A DNA stretch of 64,000 nt from Bryobacterales bacterium. GTDB lineage: Bacteria > Acidobacteriota > Terriglobia > Bryobacterales > Bryobacteraceae. Location of the stretch: positions 248,001-312,000 of the forward strand of contig JADJOP010000001.1 in the NCBI GenBank assembly GCA_016713735.1, written 5' to 3'. Position numbers and translations under genes: made by a program. Positions within the stretch are counted from its first letter, which is position 1, and the number at the start of each line of letters is the position of its first letter. Below are positions 26,912-36,731 of the stretch, piece after piece. The notes beneath the pieces were generated by a model. That model saw only the letters and a program-made list of their open reading frames with translations. It did no database searches and was not told the origin of the DNA.

Positions 26912-28083
26912 GGCCGCGCGGCCACCTCCTCGGCGGCGCGCATCACGCGCACCAGGTTCAGCCCCATGATCTTGCGGATATCGGCATCGGAGTAGCCCAT
27001 CTCGATCAGCCCTTTGACAAGGTTCGGGTATTGTGACACGTCCTCCATGCCGGTGGGGACCATCCCGCTCACGCCGTCGAAATCCGAGCCCAGGCCGACA
27101 TGACCGGCGCCCACGAGCTTGGCCACATGGTCGACATGGCGCAGCAGCAGGCGGTGATCGGTCTTCGGCATCTTGGCGAAGTACTTCTTCTGAATGGCGC
27201 GCACCCGCTCCCAGCGGGCCGGGTCGTTGGGGTGTTGCGCGAGGACCTCTTTGATCTCACGGTCGCGCGCCGGCCGGTTGGCGATGTAGACGTTGTAGGC
27301 CGCCTCATCGAGATAGCCGGCGTGGAAGTTGATGCAGATGACGCCGCCCTTGGCGGCAATCGCGCGGATGACCTCATCGGGCATGTTGCGCACGATCGGC
27401 GCGATGGCCTTCACCGAGGAGTGCGAAGCAATCACCGGGGCGCGGCTGGCGGCCACCGTATCGAGGACCGCTTTGTCGGAAATGTGCGACACGTCGGCGA
27501 TCATGCCGATGCGGTTCATCTCGCGCACCAGCTCGCGGCCGCGCGGCGAAAGTCCGTTGTGGACCGTGTCACCGGTCATCGAATCCGCGAATGCGTTGGT
27601 GGCGAAGTGCGCCAGCGTCATGTACCGCACGCCGAGCTTGTGGAATTGCCGCAGCACGCCGAAGCTGTCGGCGATGAGATGGCCGCCCTCAAGGCTGGCC
27701 AGCGCGGCGCGGCGGCCCGAGGCGTGGATGCGCTCGACATCGGCGGCCGTGACGGCAAACTCCATCCGATTGCGGTTGGCGGCCACCTCGCGCTGGAGCG
27801 CATCGAGCACCTCCAGCGCGCGCGGCAGCCACAACTGCGGCGGGTAGTCCTGCGGCTGGGCATAGATGCCAAAGAAGACCGCGCCGAGGTGGCCCTTCTT
27901 CATGCGGGGCAGGTCGAGTTCGTAATAGCGGTGCTCGTCGGCGAGCTTGTAGCCTTCGTCGAGGAAGTAGCGCGGCGTGTCGATGTGGGCGTCAAAGATG
28001 AGCAGGTCGCGCATGAGGCGCGCGTAGCGGTCCTGCGCCGGAAGGAGGCAGGCCGCCAGCAGAAGCAGGAGGAAGGGGCGCAT
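26908..28083 (-). CDS. Membrane dipeptidase (renal dipeptidase, M19 family)
   Basis: A 391-residue exported zinc dipeptidase with signal MRPFLLLLLAACLLPAQ. Metal and active-site motifs are present: H33 and D35 in FDAHIDTP, the bridging glutamate in ASLEGGH, histidines in ADVSHISD and IASHSS, and the acid in LGSDFDGV. Family enzymes cleave dipeptides, including some D-configured ones and beta-lactam rings. It is the first gene of a three- or four-gene minus-strand unit. Confidence 0.94.
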   Translation of the reverse strand: MRPFLLLLLAACLLPAQDRYARLMRDLLIFDAHIDTPRYFLDEGYKLADEHRYYELDLPRMKKGHLGAVFFGIYAQPQDYPPQLWLPRALEVLDALQREVAANRNRMEFAVTAADVERIHASGRRAALASLEGGHLIADSFGVLRQFHKLGVRYMTLAHFATNAFADSMTGDTVHNGLSPRGRELVREMNRIGMIADVSHISDKAVLDTVAASRAPVIASHSSVKAIAPIVRNMPDEVIRAIAAKGGVICINFHAGYLDEAAYNVYIANRPARDREIKEVLAQHPNDPARWERVRAIQKKYFAKMPKTDHRLLLRHVDHVAKLVGAGHVGLGSDFDGVSGMVPTGMEDVSQYPNLVKGLIEMGYSDADIRKIMGLNLVRVMRAAEEVAARP

Positions 28084-28117
28084 TGGAGGGCAGTATAGCG
28101 GATGGCCGCGGCGCGGC

Positions 28118-29159
28118 CTAGCAGATGCGCGGCAGTTGCTCGCCGCTGAGCAGGTCGAGCACGCGCAGCGAACCGATCACCGTGCGCAGGTCGACGCGCG
28201 CGGATGCGCCGCTGACGCGCCCAATGGCGACCGCGCCATGCGAGACCGCGCAGGCGCGCAGCGCGGCCAGCGCACGCTCCAAATCGCGCTCCGGCAGGAA
28301 GGCGGCAAAGCGGCCTTCATTGGCGAGATAGAGCGGGTCAAGCCCCAGCAACTCACAGGCGGCGCGCACCGGAGCCGCGTGGGGAATGGCAGCTTCCTCG
28401 ATGGTGATCCCCAGCCCCGATGCGGTGGCGATCTCGTTGAGGGCGGTGGCCAGCCCGCCGCGCGTCAGGTCGCGCAGGCAGTGGATCTCCACACCGGCGC
28501 CGAGCAGCGCCTCCACGGCGGGCCACAGCGGGGCGACATCGCTCACCACCGGCGCCTCAAACGCCAAGGCCCTCGCGGATAGAGAGCACGGCGACACCGT
28601 GGCGCCCCAGATCACCGGAGACAAGGATCACGTCGCCCTCTTGCACAGCTTGCGGCGAAATGGCCGTGGGTGAGACGACGACGCCGACGCCGGCGGTATT
28701 GAGGAATATACCGTCGCCCTTGCCATTGTCGACCACCTTCGTGTCGCCGGTGACAATGGCCACGCCCGCCTCGCGCGCCGCATCGCGCATCGCAGCAACG
28801 ACGCGCTCGAGCACATCGAACGGCAGCCCTTCCTCGAGGATGAACCCGGCGCTCAGCCACAGCGGCCGCGCCCCGCACATGGCCAGATCGTTCACGGTGC
28901 CGCACACGGCGAGGTGGCCGATGTTGCCTCCGGGAAACTCCAGCGGGCTGACGACGAAGGAGTCGGTGGTGAAGGCCAGCCGCGCGCCCGGGGTCTCCAG
29001 CACCGCGCCGTCATGCAGAACCCGCAGCGCCGGGTTGGCGAAGGCGGGCAGAAACACCCGCTCGATGAGCTGCGCCGTCAGCCTGCCGCCGCCGCCATGC
29101 GCCAGTTGAATGCGGTCCGGCGCCGGCGGAAGGGGGCACTGGAGTGTGAACTCACTCAT
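28118..29159 (-). pseudogene. hypE: Hydrogenase maturation protein HypE, frameshifted (probably functional gene with sequence error)
   Basis: Two frames encode one HypE, which turns the carbamoyl group on its C-terminal cysteine into a thiocyanate for the CN ligands of the NiFe site. The N-terminal frame has QLAHGGGGRLTAQLIERVFL, FTTDSFVVSPLEFPGGNIG and VVDNGKGDGIFLNTAG up to LGRHGVAVLSIREGL. The C-terminal frame continues AFEAPVVSDVAPLWP, LRDLTRGGLATALNEIA and ends in LPRIC, keeping the essential terminal Cys. One extra base near 28568-28569 accounts for the break. The start overlaps the hypD stop by four bases. Confidence 0.9.
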
Positions 29160-30250
29160 GCGCTCCGCCTGTCATAGCGATAGTAGGCCGCGCAAGCGCC
29201 CTCGGAAGAAACCATCGGGGCTCCGACGGGAGTATCCGGCGTGCAGCCCTGGCCAAAACTCGGACAGTCCCGAGGTTTGCGGATCCCTTGCAGGATCTCC
29301 CCGGCAACGCATCCCACATCCTGCGGAGCGCAGGTCCGGGCGAGCAGGGGAAACCGGCGCTCGGCATCAAACGCCTGATAGCGCGCCCGCAGGTGAAGGC
29401 CGGATTGGGGGATCGGACCGATGCCCCGCCACTCGCGCGGCCCGGCGGTGAACACCTCGTGGACCATCCGCTGCGCCTCCAGATTGCCCTCGCGATTGAC
29501 AGCGCGCGAATACGAGTTCTCCACCTCGGCGCGCCCCTGCTCCAATTGCGCCACCAGCAGCCGGATGCCCTCCAACAGGTCGACCGGCTCGAAGCCGGTC
29601 ACCACGATCGGTGTATGGTGGCGGGCGGCCAGGCCTTCATACTCGCCAAAACCCATCACAGCGCAGACATGCCCGGCGGCCAGGATGCCATTCACGGCGC
29701 GGTGCGGCGATCCAAGGATGGCCTCAAGCGCGGGAGGGACGAGCACATGGGCGACAAGCAGGCTGAAGTTGGCCAATCCTTCACGCTCAGCCTGCCACAC
29801 GGCCATGGCCGTCGCCGGCGCCGTCGTTTCAAACCCCACGCCGAAGAAGACAACCTCCCGCCGCGGATGGCGGTGGGCGAGGTTTAGTGCATCCAGCGGT
29901 GAATAGACAATCCGCACATCCGCCCCTTCGGCCTTCGCCGCCAGCAGGCTCCCCAACGGACCGGGAACGCGCAGCATATCGCCGAAGGAGGCGAAGATCA
30001 CCTCCGGGCGGCGTGCAATCTCCACCGCCTTGGCGATCAACTCCGGCGCGGTGACGCACACCGGGCAGCCCGGACCATGAATCAAACTGATCTCCGGCGG
30101 CAGCAACTCCGGAATCCCGTAGCGCAGCAGATTGTGCGTCTGCCCCCCGCAGATCTCCATGAGCTTCCACGGACGCGTCACCAGCGCGCGGATCTCCCCG
30201 GATAGCTCAGCGACACCGTGCGCGTCGCGATACTCATCCACAAACTTCAT
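29156..30250 (-). CDS. hypD: Hydrogenase formation protein HypD
   Basis: A 364-residue Fe-S scaffold protein on which, with HypC, the Fe(CN)2CO unit is assembled. Motifs include MEICGGQTHNLLRYGIPELLP, LIHGPGCPVCVTA, FFGVGFETTAPATAMAV and VAHVLVPPALEAIL, and the C-terminal cysteine region (CAPQDVGCVAGEILQG, FGQGCTPDTPVG) for the 4Fe-4S cluster. Its ends overlap hypC and hypE by four bases each, so the three are coupled. It also resembles HypD of other acidobacterial operons in length. Confidence 0.96.
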   Translation of the reverse strand: MKFVDEYRDAHGVAELSGEIRALVTRPWKLMEICGGQTHNLLRYGIPELLPPEISLIHGPGCPVCVTAPELIAKAVEIARRPEVIFASFGDMLRVPGPLGSLLAAKAEGADVRIVYSPLDALNLAHRHPRREVVFFGVGFETTAPATAMAVWQAEREGLANFSLLVAHVLVPPALEAILGSPHRAVNGILAAGHVCAVMGFGEYEGLAARHHTPIVVTGFEPVDLLEGIRLLVAQLEQGRAEVENSYSRAVNREGNLEAQRMVHEVFTAGPREWRGIGPIPQSGLHLRARYQAFDAERRFPLLARTCAPQDVGCVAGEILQGIRKPRDCPSFGQGCTPDTPVGAPMVSSEGACAAYYRYDRRSA

Positions 30251-30483
30251 TCCCAGTCCCCTGCCTGATTGAGGAGTCGAACCACCCGGTTCGCTTCGTC
30301 CTCGCCGATCACACTCAGCGCGAACCCGACATGAACGAGCACGTATTGGCCCACTTCGGCCTCGGGCGTGAAGGCCAGGCAGATTTCCTTGCGGATTCCC
30401 GCGAAGTCGACGCTCCCGCGTCGCAGTGTCGGGTTCTCATCAGGGAGTATCGCCACCAGCCGGCCGGGGACAGCCAGGCACAT
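30247..30483 (-). CDS. hypC: Hydrogenase assembly chaperone HypC
   Basis: A 78-residue chaperone with the invariant N-terminal cysteine (MCLAVPGRLVAI), which binds the iron intermediate and the hydrogenase precursor. VDFAGIRKEICLAFTPEAEVGQYVLVHVGFAL is typical of the HypC OB-like core (shown here only in outline: core about residues 24-58). It starts three bases after the hypF stop and overlaps hypD by four bases. Confidence 0.95.
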   Translation of the reverse strand: MCLAVPGRLVAILPDENPTLRRGSVDFAGIRKEICLAFTPEAEVGQYVLVHVGFALSVIGEDEANRVVRLLNQAGDWE

Positions 30484-30486
30484 TGC

Positions 30487-32661
30487 TCACCTCCTTCCCG
30501 CAATCACGGCCTGTCCCAAGGCCAGTCCTCCGTCGTTGGGCGGCGCCTGGCGGTGTACAAACACGACATGCCCCTGGGACTCCAGCAGCGCCACAACCCG
30601 TTCGGTCAGGTAGCGGTTTTGAAACACTCCGCCACTTAAGACAACTTGATGTAGTTTTGTTTTATGCGCCATTTCCCCGACCCACACCGCCAAAGCGTTG
30701 TGAAATCGCGCGGCAATGAGTGAGTGGGCCACGCCGCGGCGAAGGTCGTTGCGGATCTCCCCGATCATGGGACGCCAGTCGCCGTCCTCCAATGGGTAAG
30801 CACTGGAAGTATCACAGGCCGTCGCGCAGCGCTCCAGCAGCATGGCGGCGTGCCCTTCAAACGCATTCCCCGAGACCAGCCCGAGAATCGAGGCAACGGC
30901 ATCGAACAACCGGCCCACGCTCGAGGTGTGCGGCGAATTCAGGCGCCGCGTAAGAACCGGAAGCAAGGCGGAGGGCACTTCGGCGAGTTCCCCGCAGGCA
31001 AACCACACTCCGGCCGCCGCCCGCCAACCCTCGCGAATGGCCGCCTCGCCGCCCGGCAGGGGGAACGCGCGCAAGTGGGCGATGCGGCTGTAGGAGGAGC
31101 CGTCCACGCCGAAGAATTCGCCCCCCCAGATGGTGGAGTCGCGCCCCAACCCGGCGCCATCGAAGGCCACGCCGAGATAGGGGCCGGCGACATGGTTTTC
31201 GGCGGCGCAGGCGGCGATGTGGGCTTCGTGATGCTGCACATGCACCACCGGCAGCCCACAGCGGGAAGCCCATAAGGTCGAGGCGTAATCGGGATGGAGA
31301 TCGCAGGCCACGGCTTCCGGGCGGAACTCGTAGAGCCGCGTGAGGTCGTGAATGGTGCGCTCAAACTGCTCGCGGGCCTCCGGCGATTCCAGGTCGCCGA
31401 TGTGCTGGCTGAGCACCACCTGGCGCTCGAGCGCAATGGCCACGGTGTTCTTCAGATGTCCGCCCGTGGCCAGCACGGGGCTGAGCGGACCCTCCACGGC
31501 GATGGGCAGCGGCGCATAGCCGCGGGCGCGGCGCACCAGGCTCGGAGCGCCGTGTATGATGCGCGCCACCGAGTCGTCGCAGGGGCGGGCAATGGGCCGG
31601 TTGTGCAGCACAAAGCAGTCGGCGATGGAGCCCAGCCGCTCCAGCGCCTCTTCGTTGCCGGTGGCAATCGGCTCCTCGCTGCGGTTGCCGCTAGTGGCCA
31701 CGATCGGAAACGGATACAACGACATCAGCAGGTGATGCAAGGGGGAATAGGGAAGCATCACCCCGCAATAGGCCGACGGACCGGCGACATTGGGAGCGAT
31801 GCCGTTCCCTGGCCTCGGACGAAGCAACACCACCGGGGCGGCCGGCGATTCAAGCAGGGCAGCCTCGTCTTCACTCACGAAACAGAGCGCGCGGGCGGCA
31901 TCGAGGGAAGGCAGCATCAGCGCCAGCGGCTTGGCCTCGCGGTGCTTACGCAGACGCAGACGGGCCACGGCCGATTCGTCGCGCGCATCGGCGAGCAACT
32001 GGAACCCGCCGATTCCTTTCAGCGCCACAATGAGGCCTAGCGAAAGCGCCCAGGCGGCGTCACTGAGCGAGGTGCCGCTCAGGGCGGGGCCGCACTCCGG
32101 ACAGGCGTTCGGCTGGGCGTGGAAGCGGCGGTCGGAGGGAAGGTCATACTCGGCCTGGCAGCGCGGGCACAGGGTGAACTCGCGCATGGTTGTGTTGGGC
32201 CGGTCGTAGGGGAGGTCGAGCAGGACCGAGTATCGCGGGCCGCATTGGGTGCAGTTCAGGAACGCGTAGTGATAGCGGCGGTTGGAGCGGTCAAAGAGTT
32301 CGGCGCGGCACTCCGGGCACAGGGCGAGGTCAGGCTGGACACCGGCGGATTTGGCCGCGCCCGGCAAACTGGAGTGAATCATGAATCCGGTCGCCCGGGA
32401 GGGCTGCAGCACCTGAACCTCGCAGCCATGGATGAGCGCCGGCATGGGTTTCTCGGCCAGCAGCCTCGCCTGGAACAGGGCCACGGCGGCGGCGTCCCCT
32501 TCCACTTCGATCAGCACGCCGGCCGGGGTGTTCTGCACAAAGCCGGCCAGCGACATCTCGCGCGCCAAGCGGTAGACGAACGGCCGGAAGCCCACGCCCT
32601 GGACGGCGCCGCGCACCAGAAGGCGGGCCCGGTGGGGAGCCGAAGATGCCTGCGGGGTCAC
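30487..32661 (-). CDS. hypF: Carbamoyltransferase HypF
   Basis: A 724-residue enzyme that makes carbamoyl adenylate and transfers carbamoyl to HypE. It contains an acylphosphatase domain (VRGAVQGVGFRPFVYRLA, residues about 12-95), two zinc fingers (CPECRAELFDRSNRRYHYAF with CTQCG; CPRCQAEY with CPECGP), a YrdC-like domain (LKGIGGFQLLADARDESAV) and a Kae1-like domain with VHVQHHEAHIAA and VLSGGVFQNRYL. It starts with GTG, overlapping the hypA stop by four bases. The length is close to the usual 750. Confidence 0.96.
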   Translation of the reverse strand: MTPQASSAPHRARLLVRGAVQGVGFRPFVYRLAREMSLAGFVQNTPAGVLIEVEGDAAAVALFQARLLAEKPMPALIHGCEVQVLQPSRATGFMIHSSLPGAAKSAGVQPDLALCPECRAELFDRSNRRYHYAFLNCTQCGPRYSVLLDLPYDRPNTTMREFTLCPRCQAEYDLPSDRRFHAQPNACPECGPALSGTSLSDAAWALSLGLIVALKGIGGFQLLADARDESAVARLRLRKHREAKPLALMLPSLDAARALCFVSEDEAALLESPAAPVVLLRPRPGNGIAPNVAGPSAYCGVMLPYSPLHHLLMSLYPFPIVATSGNRSEEPIATGNEEALERLGSIADCFVLHNRPIARPCDDSVARIIHGAPSLVRRARGYAPLPIAVEGPLSPVLATGGHLKNTVAIALERQVVLSQHIGDLESPEAREQFERTIHDLTRLYEFRPEAVACDLHPDYASTLWASRCGLPVVHVQHHEAHIAACAAENHVAGPYLGVAFDGAGLGRDSTIWGGEFFGVDGSSYSRIAHLRAFPLPGGEAAIREGWRAAAGVWFACGELAEVPSALLPVLTRRLNSPHTSSVGRLFDAVASILGLVSGNAFEGHAAMLLERCATACDTSSAYPLEDGDWRPMIGEIRNDLRRGVAHSLIAARFHNALAVWVGEMAHKTKLHQVVLSGGVFQNRYLTERVVALLESQGHVVFVHRQAPPNDGGLALGQAVIAGRR

Positions 32662-32906
32662 GATTCCACCTCGACAGATTCCAGTTCAAGCCCGGTCAAT
32701 TCCTCGGTGAGCCGCACATGGACCTGTGCTCCCTCGGCGGGAGTGCCGTGAGCGGCTTCGGCAAAATGGTGGCGCAAATGGTCAGGGGTGATCGACAGCA
32801 GCGCGCCCACCTTCAGATCGACTCGGGCGATGCGTGCGGCCTGGTGTTGGCGCGCCACCTCCGTGAGGTGACGCAGCAGTCCGGTCATGAGCGAGGATTC
32901 GTGCAT
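32658..32906 (-). CDS. hypA: HypA-like nickel metallochaperone lacking the zinc-binding domain
   Basis: An 82-residue protein with the nickel-binding N-terminus MHESSLMTGLL and the HypA core (RIARVDLKVGALLSITPDHL, then HFAEAAHGTPAEGAQV). Normal HypA is about 113 residues and continues into a zinc domain with two CxxC pairs. Here the chain ends in TEELTGLELESVEVES and contains no cysteine. Frames on both sides are clean and the stop is coupled to the hypF GTG by four bases, so this is not an obvious frameshift. It probably still binds Ni through His2; how it cooperates without a zinc domain is unknown. Confidence 0.8.
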   Translation of the reverse strand: MHESSLMTGLLRHLTEVARQHQAARIARVDLKVGALLSITPDHLRHHFAEAAHGTPAEGAQVHVRLTEELTGLELESVEVES

Positions 32907-33328
32907 TGGGCAATCTCCTGGGCCACGCGCTCAACGGCCATGAGAACTTCGGGTGAGGGCGGGCTGCCCTGGTCAAAGCGTGCGCCTTCGATCCCGTAGA
33001 GAGTGAGTTGGGGCGGCAGACGGCGCAGGACGCGGGCAAGTTCAATCGCCTCGGCCACCCCGAAAGCATGGGTGGACCCCATGAAACACTCGCGCGGCAA
33101 CGGCGCGGCCAGGGGATCCCAAACCGTGATCGTGCCGGGCGGCTGCCCGCTCACCACGGCGTCGATGAGGATCACGCTCTCGGCGCCGGCCCAGCCGTCC
33201 ATTAGCGAAAGGGCCTCGCCGCTGCAGCCCGCCGAGGCGACGCCAAGTTCATGGAGCCGGCGCGCCGCCAGCAACCCCGCGGCGTCGTCGCCGCGATGAA
33301 GATTGCCGCAGCCGATCACCCGGGTCAT
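32885..33328 (-). CDS. Hydrogenase maturation protease
   Basis: A 147-residue nickel-dependent endopeptidase of the HyaD/HycI family that trims the large-subunit C-terminus after Ni insertion. Motifs: VIGCGNLHRGDDAAGLLAAR (the conserved GNxxxxDD aspartate), VILIDAVVSGQPPGT and the histidine in GSTHAFGVAEAI. Its likely substrate, HyhL, is encoded immediately upstream with one base between the genes. Its 3' end overlaps hypA by 22 bases. Confidence 0.93.
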   Translation of the reverse strand: MTRVIGCGNLHRGDDAAGLLAARRLHELGVASAGCSGEALSLMDGWAGAESVILIDAVVSGQPPGTITVWDPLAAPLPRECFMGSTHAFGVAEAIELARVLRRLPPQLTLYGIEGARFDQGSPPSPEVLMAVERVAQEIAQCTNPRS

Positions 33329-33329
33329 G

Positions 33330-34624
<1,295 letters not shown>

Positions 34625-34628
<4 letters not shown>

Positions 34629-35413
34629 GAGCGATGGCCCTCCCCCGAAGCCTGCCGGAACGGCCAGGCCCAGGCATTAAAACCGCGAAACGCGCGTGTG
34701 ATGTCGCCGCTGCTCTGGCCGAGCACGCGGAATTGATGGCTGAGCGAGGCGGTGTTGGGCGACTCCATCGGGCCGAAGCAGCCGTAGCAGCCGCGGTTGT
34801 ACGCCGGGCACAGGGCGCCGCAGCCGGCCTGCGTCACCGGGCCAAGGCAAGGGGTTCCGTGCGCCACCATCGTGCACACGTTGCCGCGCCGCTTACACTC
34901 CATGCAGACGCTGTAGGTGGGCACATTCGGTTTGCGGCCGGCCAGCGTCGCCGAGATCACCTCAATGAGCTGGTGTTTGCTGATCGGACAGCCGCGCAGT
35001 TCAAAATCCACCGGCACATGCTCGGCGATGGAGGTCGAGGTCTTGAGCGTGCTGATGAACTGCGGCGAGGCATACACGGCGCGCACGAATTCATCCACCT
35101 CGGCCCAGTTGCGCAGCGCTTGGATGCCACCCGCCGTGGCGCAGGCGCCAATGGTGATCAGCGTGCGGCACTGGCGGCGGATGTGCTGGATGCGCTCGGC
35201 GTCGTGGTGCGTCGTCACCGAGCCTTCCACCAGGCCGATGTCGTACGGCCCCTTCTTCATAGTGCTGCTGGCCTCGGGAAAGTAGGCGATGTCGATGGCC
35301 CGGGCCACGGCCAGCAATTCATCTTCGGCGTCGAGCAGGCTGAGCTGGCAGCCATCACAGGAGGCGAATTTGAACACACCGACTTTGGGGCGCGCCTGGC
35401 TCTTAGATCTCAT
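34625..35413 (-). CDS. hyhS: Hydrogenase small (delta) subunit, group 3b type
   Basis: A 262-residue Fe-S protein. The proximal-cluster motif is FASCDGCQLSLLD near the N-terminus, followed by IGACATAGGIQAL, LRGCPISKHQL, and a cysteine-rich C-terminal half (VCMECKRRGNVC, TPCLGPVTQAGCGALCPAY, GCYGCFGPME) able to hold further 4Fe-4S clusters. It relays electrons from the NiFe site to the diaphorase part. The start ATG 35413 has GGAGG just upstream; an in-frame start at 35485 lies inside hyhG. It overlaps hyhG by 11 bases. Confidence 0.94.
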
Positions 35414-36236
35414 ATGCCTCCATTCGCGACTGGATCTGGTCGTAGGAGAACACCGGACCGTCCTTGCAAATGAAGTCCGGCCCATACTGGCAGTGGCCGC
35501 AGAACCCGCAGCCGCATTTCATGTTGCGTTCCATGGACACGCGGATCTGCGAGCGCTCCACGCCGCGCGTCTCCAGCTCGCGGGCCACGAACCGCATCAT
35601 GATCTCCGGCCCGCACACCATGGCGATCGTGCGCTCCGGCCGCAGCCGGACATACCGGAACATCGTGGTCACCACGCCCACATGGCCGTGCCAGTTCACC
35701 CCGCCGTAGTCGACCGTGGTCAGCACCCGCGACTCCGGCGCCTGTGACCAGTGCGTGAGCTCCTTGCGAAACAGCTGATCCTGCGGACTGCGCGCGCCAT
35801 AGAGCAGCACCAGCCGCCCATACTCTTCCCGCCGCCGCAGGATGTGATAAATGACAGGGCGCAGCGGGGCCAGCCCAATGCCGCCGGCCACCACAACGAC
35901 GTCTTTCCCGCGCGCCTCCTCCACCGGCCACGGCACGCCAAACGGACCACGGACACCCAACGTATCGCCAACTCCGAGACTGACAAGTTGATTGGTGACC
36001 TGCCCCACCGAGCGCACCGTGTAGGTGAGATTCTGCTTGTCGGCCGTGTCACCGCTAATGGAGATCGGCAACTCGCCGACGGCGCACACATACAGCATGG
36101 AGAACTGCCCGGGTTCAAAAGCATGACGCGGCGCTCGGTCCATGCGTCGCGTCACCAGCGTGAAGGTGTCGCGCGTTTCCTTGGTCACCTTTTCCACGCG
36201 ATAGGCCACCGGAAGCATGGGATCGTCGGGGCTCAT
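35403..36236 (-). CDS. hyhG: Hydrogenase gamma (FAD/NAD(P)-binding) subunit
   Basis: A 277-residue ferredoxin-NADP reductase-like diaphorase subunit. It contains FTLVTRRMDR, the FAD motif FEPGQFSMLYV, the pyridine nucleotide motif VVVVAGGIGLAPLRP and VCGPEIMMRFVARELE. A C-terminal cysteine set (KCGCGFCGHCQYGPDFIC) should bind a 2Fe-2S cluster. It passes electrons between the small subunits and NAD(P). I chose ATG 36236, which overlaps the upstream gene by four bases, because the conserved fold begins here; the frame open to 36449 is antisense-like. Confidence 0.94.
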   Translation of the reverse strand: MSPDDPMLPVAYRVEKVTKETRDTFTLVTRRMDRAPRHAFEPGQFSMLYVCAVGELPISISGDTADKQNLTYTVRSVGQVTNQLVSLGVGDTLGVRGPFGVPWPVEEARGKDVVVVAGGIGLAPLRPVIYHILRRREEYGRLVLLYGARSPQDQLFRKELTHWSQAPESRVLTTVDYGGVNWHGHVGVVTTMFRYVRLRPERTIAMVCGPEIMMRFVARELETRGVERSQIRVSMERNMKCGCGFCGHCQYGPDFICKDGPVFSYDQIQSRMEAYEI

Positions 36237-36700
36237 TTTTTCGCTCCGTTGCCGTAGACATCGATCACCTGGTAGCGCGCGGCGTCCACGCGCCGGCTCA
36301 TGATGTCGGCGAATCGTTTCAGCAGTTCGTAGCCCAGGTCGTGATTGGCCTCGCACTTGGTGCGGAGGCATTTGCCGTCCAGAGCAATGGCGCGCACCTG
36401 CGTCACGGCGCGGGCCGTGAACCGCCAGTGATGCGGCGGAATCAGCCACGACCAGCCCAGCACATCGCCATCGGCCAGCGTCTCCACGACGATCGGCGGA
36501 CGCTGCGGCGCGTGAATCTCGATGGCCACCTTGCCGTGACGCAGCAGGTAAAACTCATGCGCCTCCTCGCCTTCGCGAAACACCGTGTGTCCGGCCTCGA
36601 AGACCACATTCTTCGCGCAGCCGACCAGTAACTGTAAGTAGTAGGATTCCAGCCCCTCAACAAAAGGCTGCTCGGCAATGATCTTTTCCAGAGATTCCAT
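36233..36700 (-). CDS. Cyclic nucleotide-binding-fold protein in the hydrogenase operon, no DNA-binding domain
   Basis: A 155-residue single-domain protein with the cNMP-binding beta-roll (VVFEAGHTVFREGEEAHEFY, LLRHGKVAIEIHAP, then LADGDVLGWSWLIPPHHWRF). At the phosphate-binding cassette, the glutamate that contacts the ribose in CRP is replaced by Trp (GWSW), while a following Arg is kept, so ligand binding may differ from cAMP. There is no helix-turn-helix. AAAGGAG precedes the ATG at 36700. Its coupling to hyhG suggests a structural or regulatory role in the hydrogenase rather than transcription control. Confidence 0.88.
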   Translation of the reverse strand: MESLEKIIAEQPFVEGLESYYLQLLVGCAKNVVFEAGHTVFREGEEAHEFYLLRHGKVAIEIHAPQRPPIVVETLADGDVLGWSWLIPPHHWRFTARAVTQVRAIALDGKCLRTKCEANHDLGYELLKRFADIMSRRVDAARYQVIDVYGNGAKK

Positions 36701-36731
36701 ACGGTGGCTCCTTTCCAGCCCGTGGTGCGCC

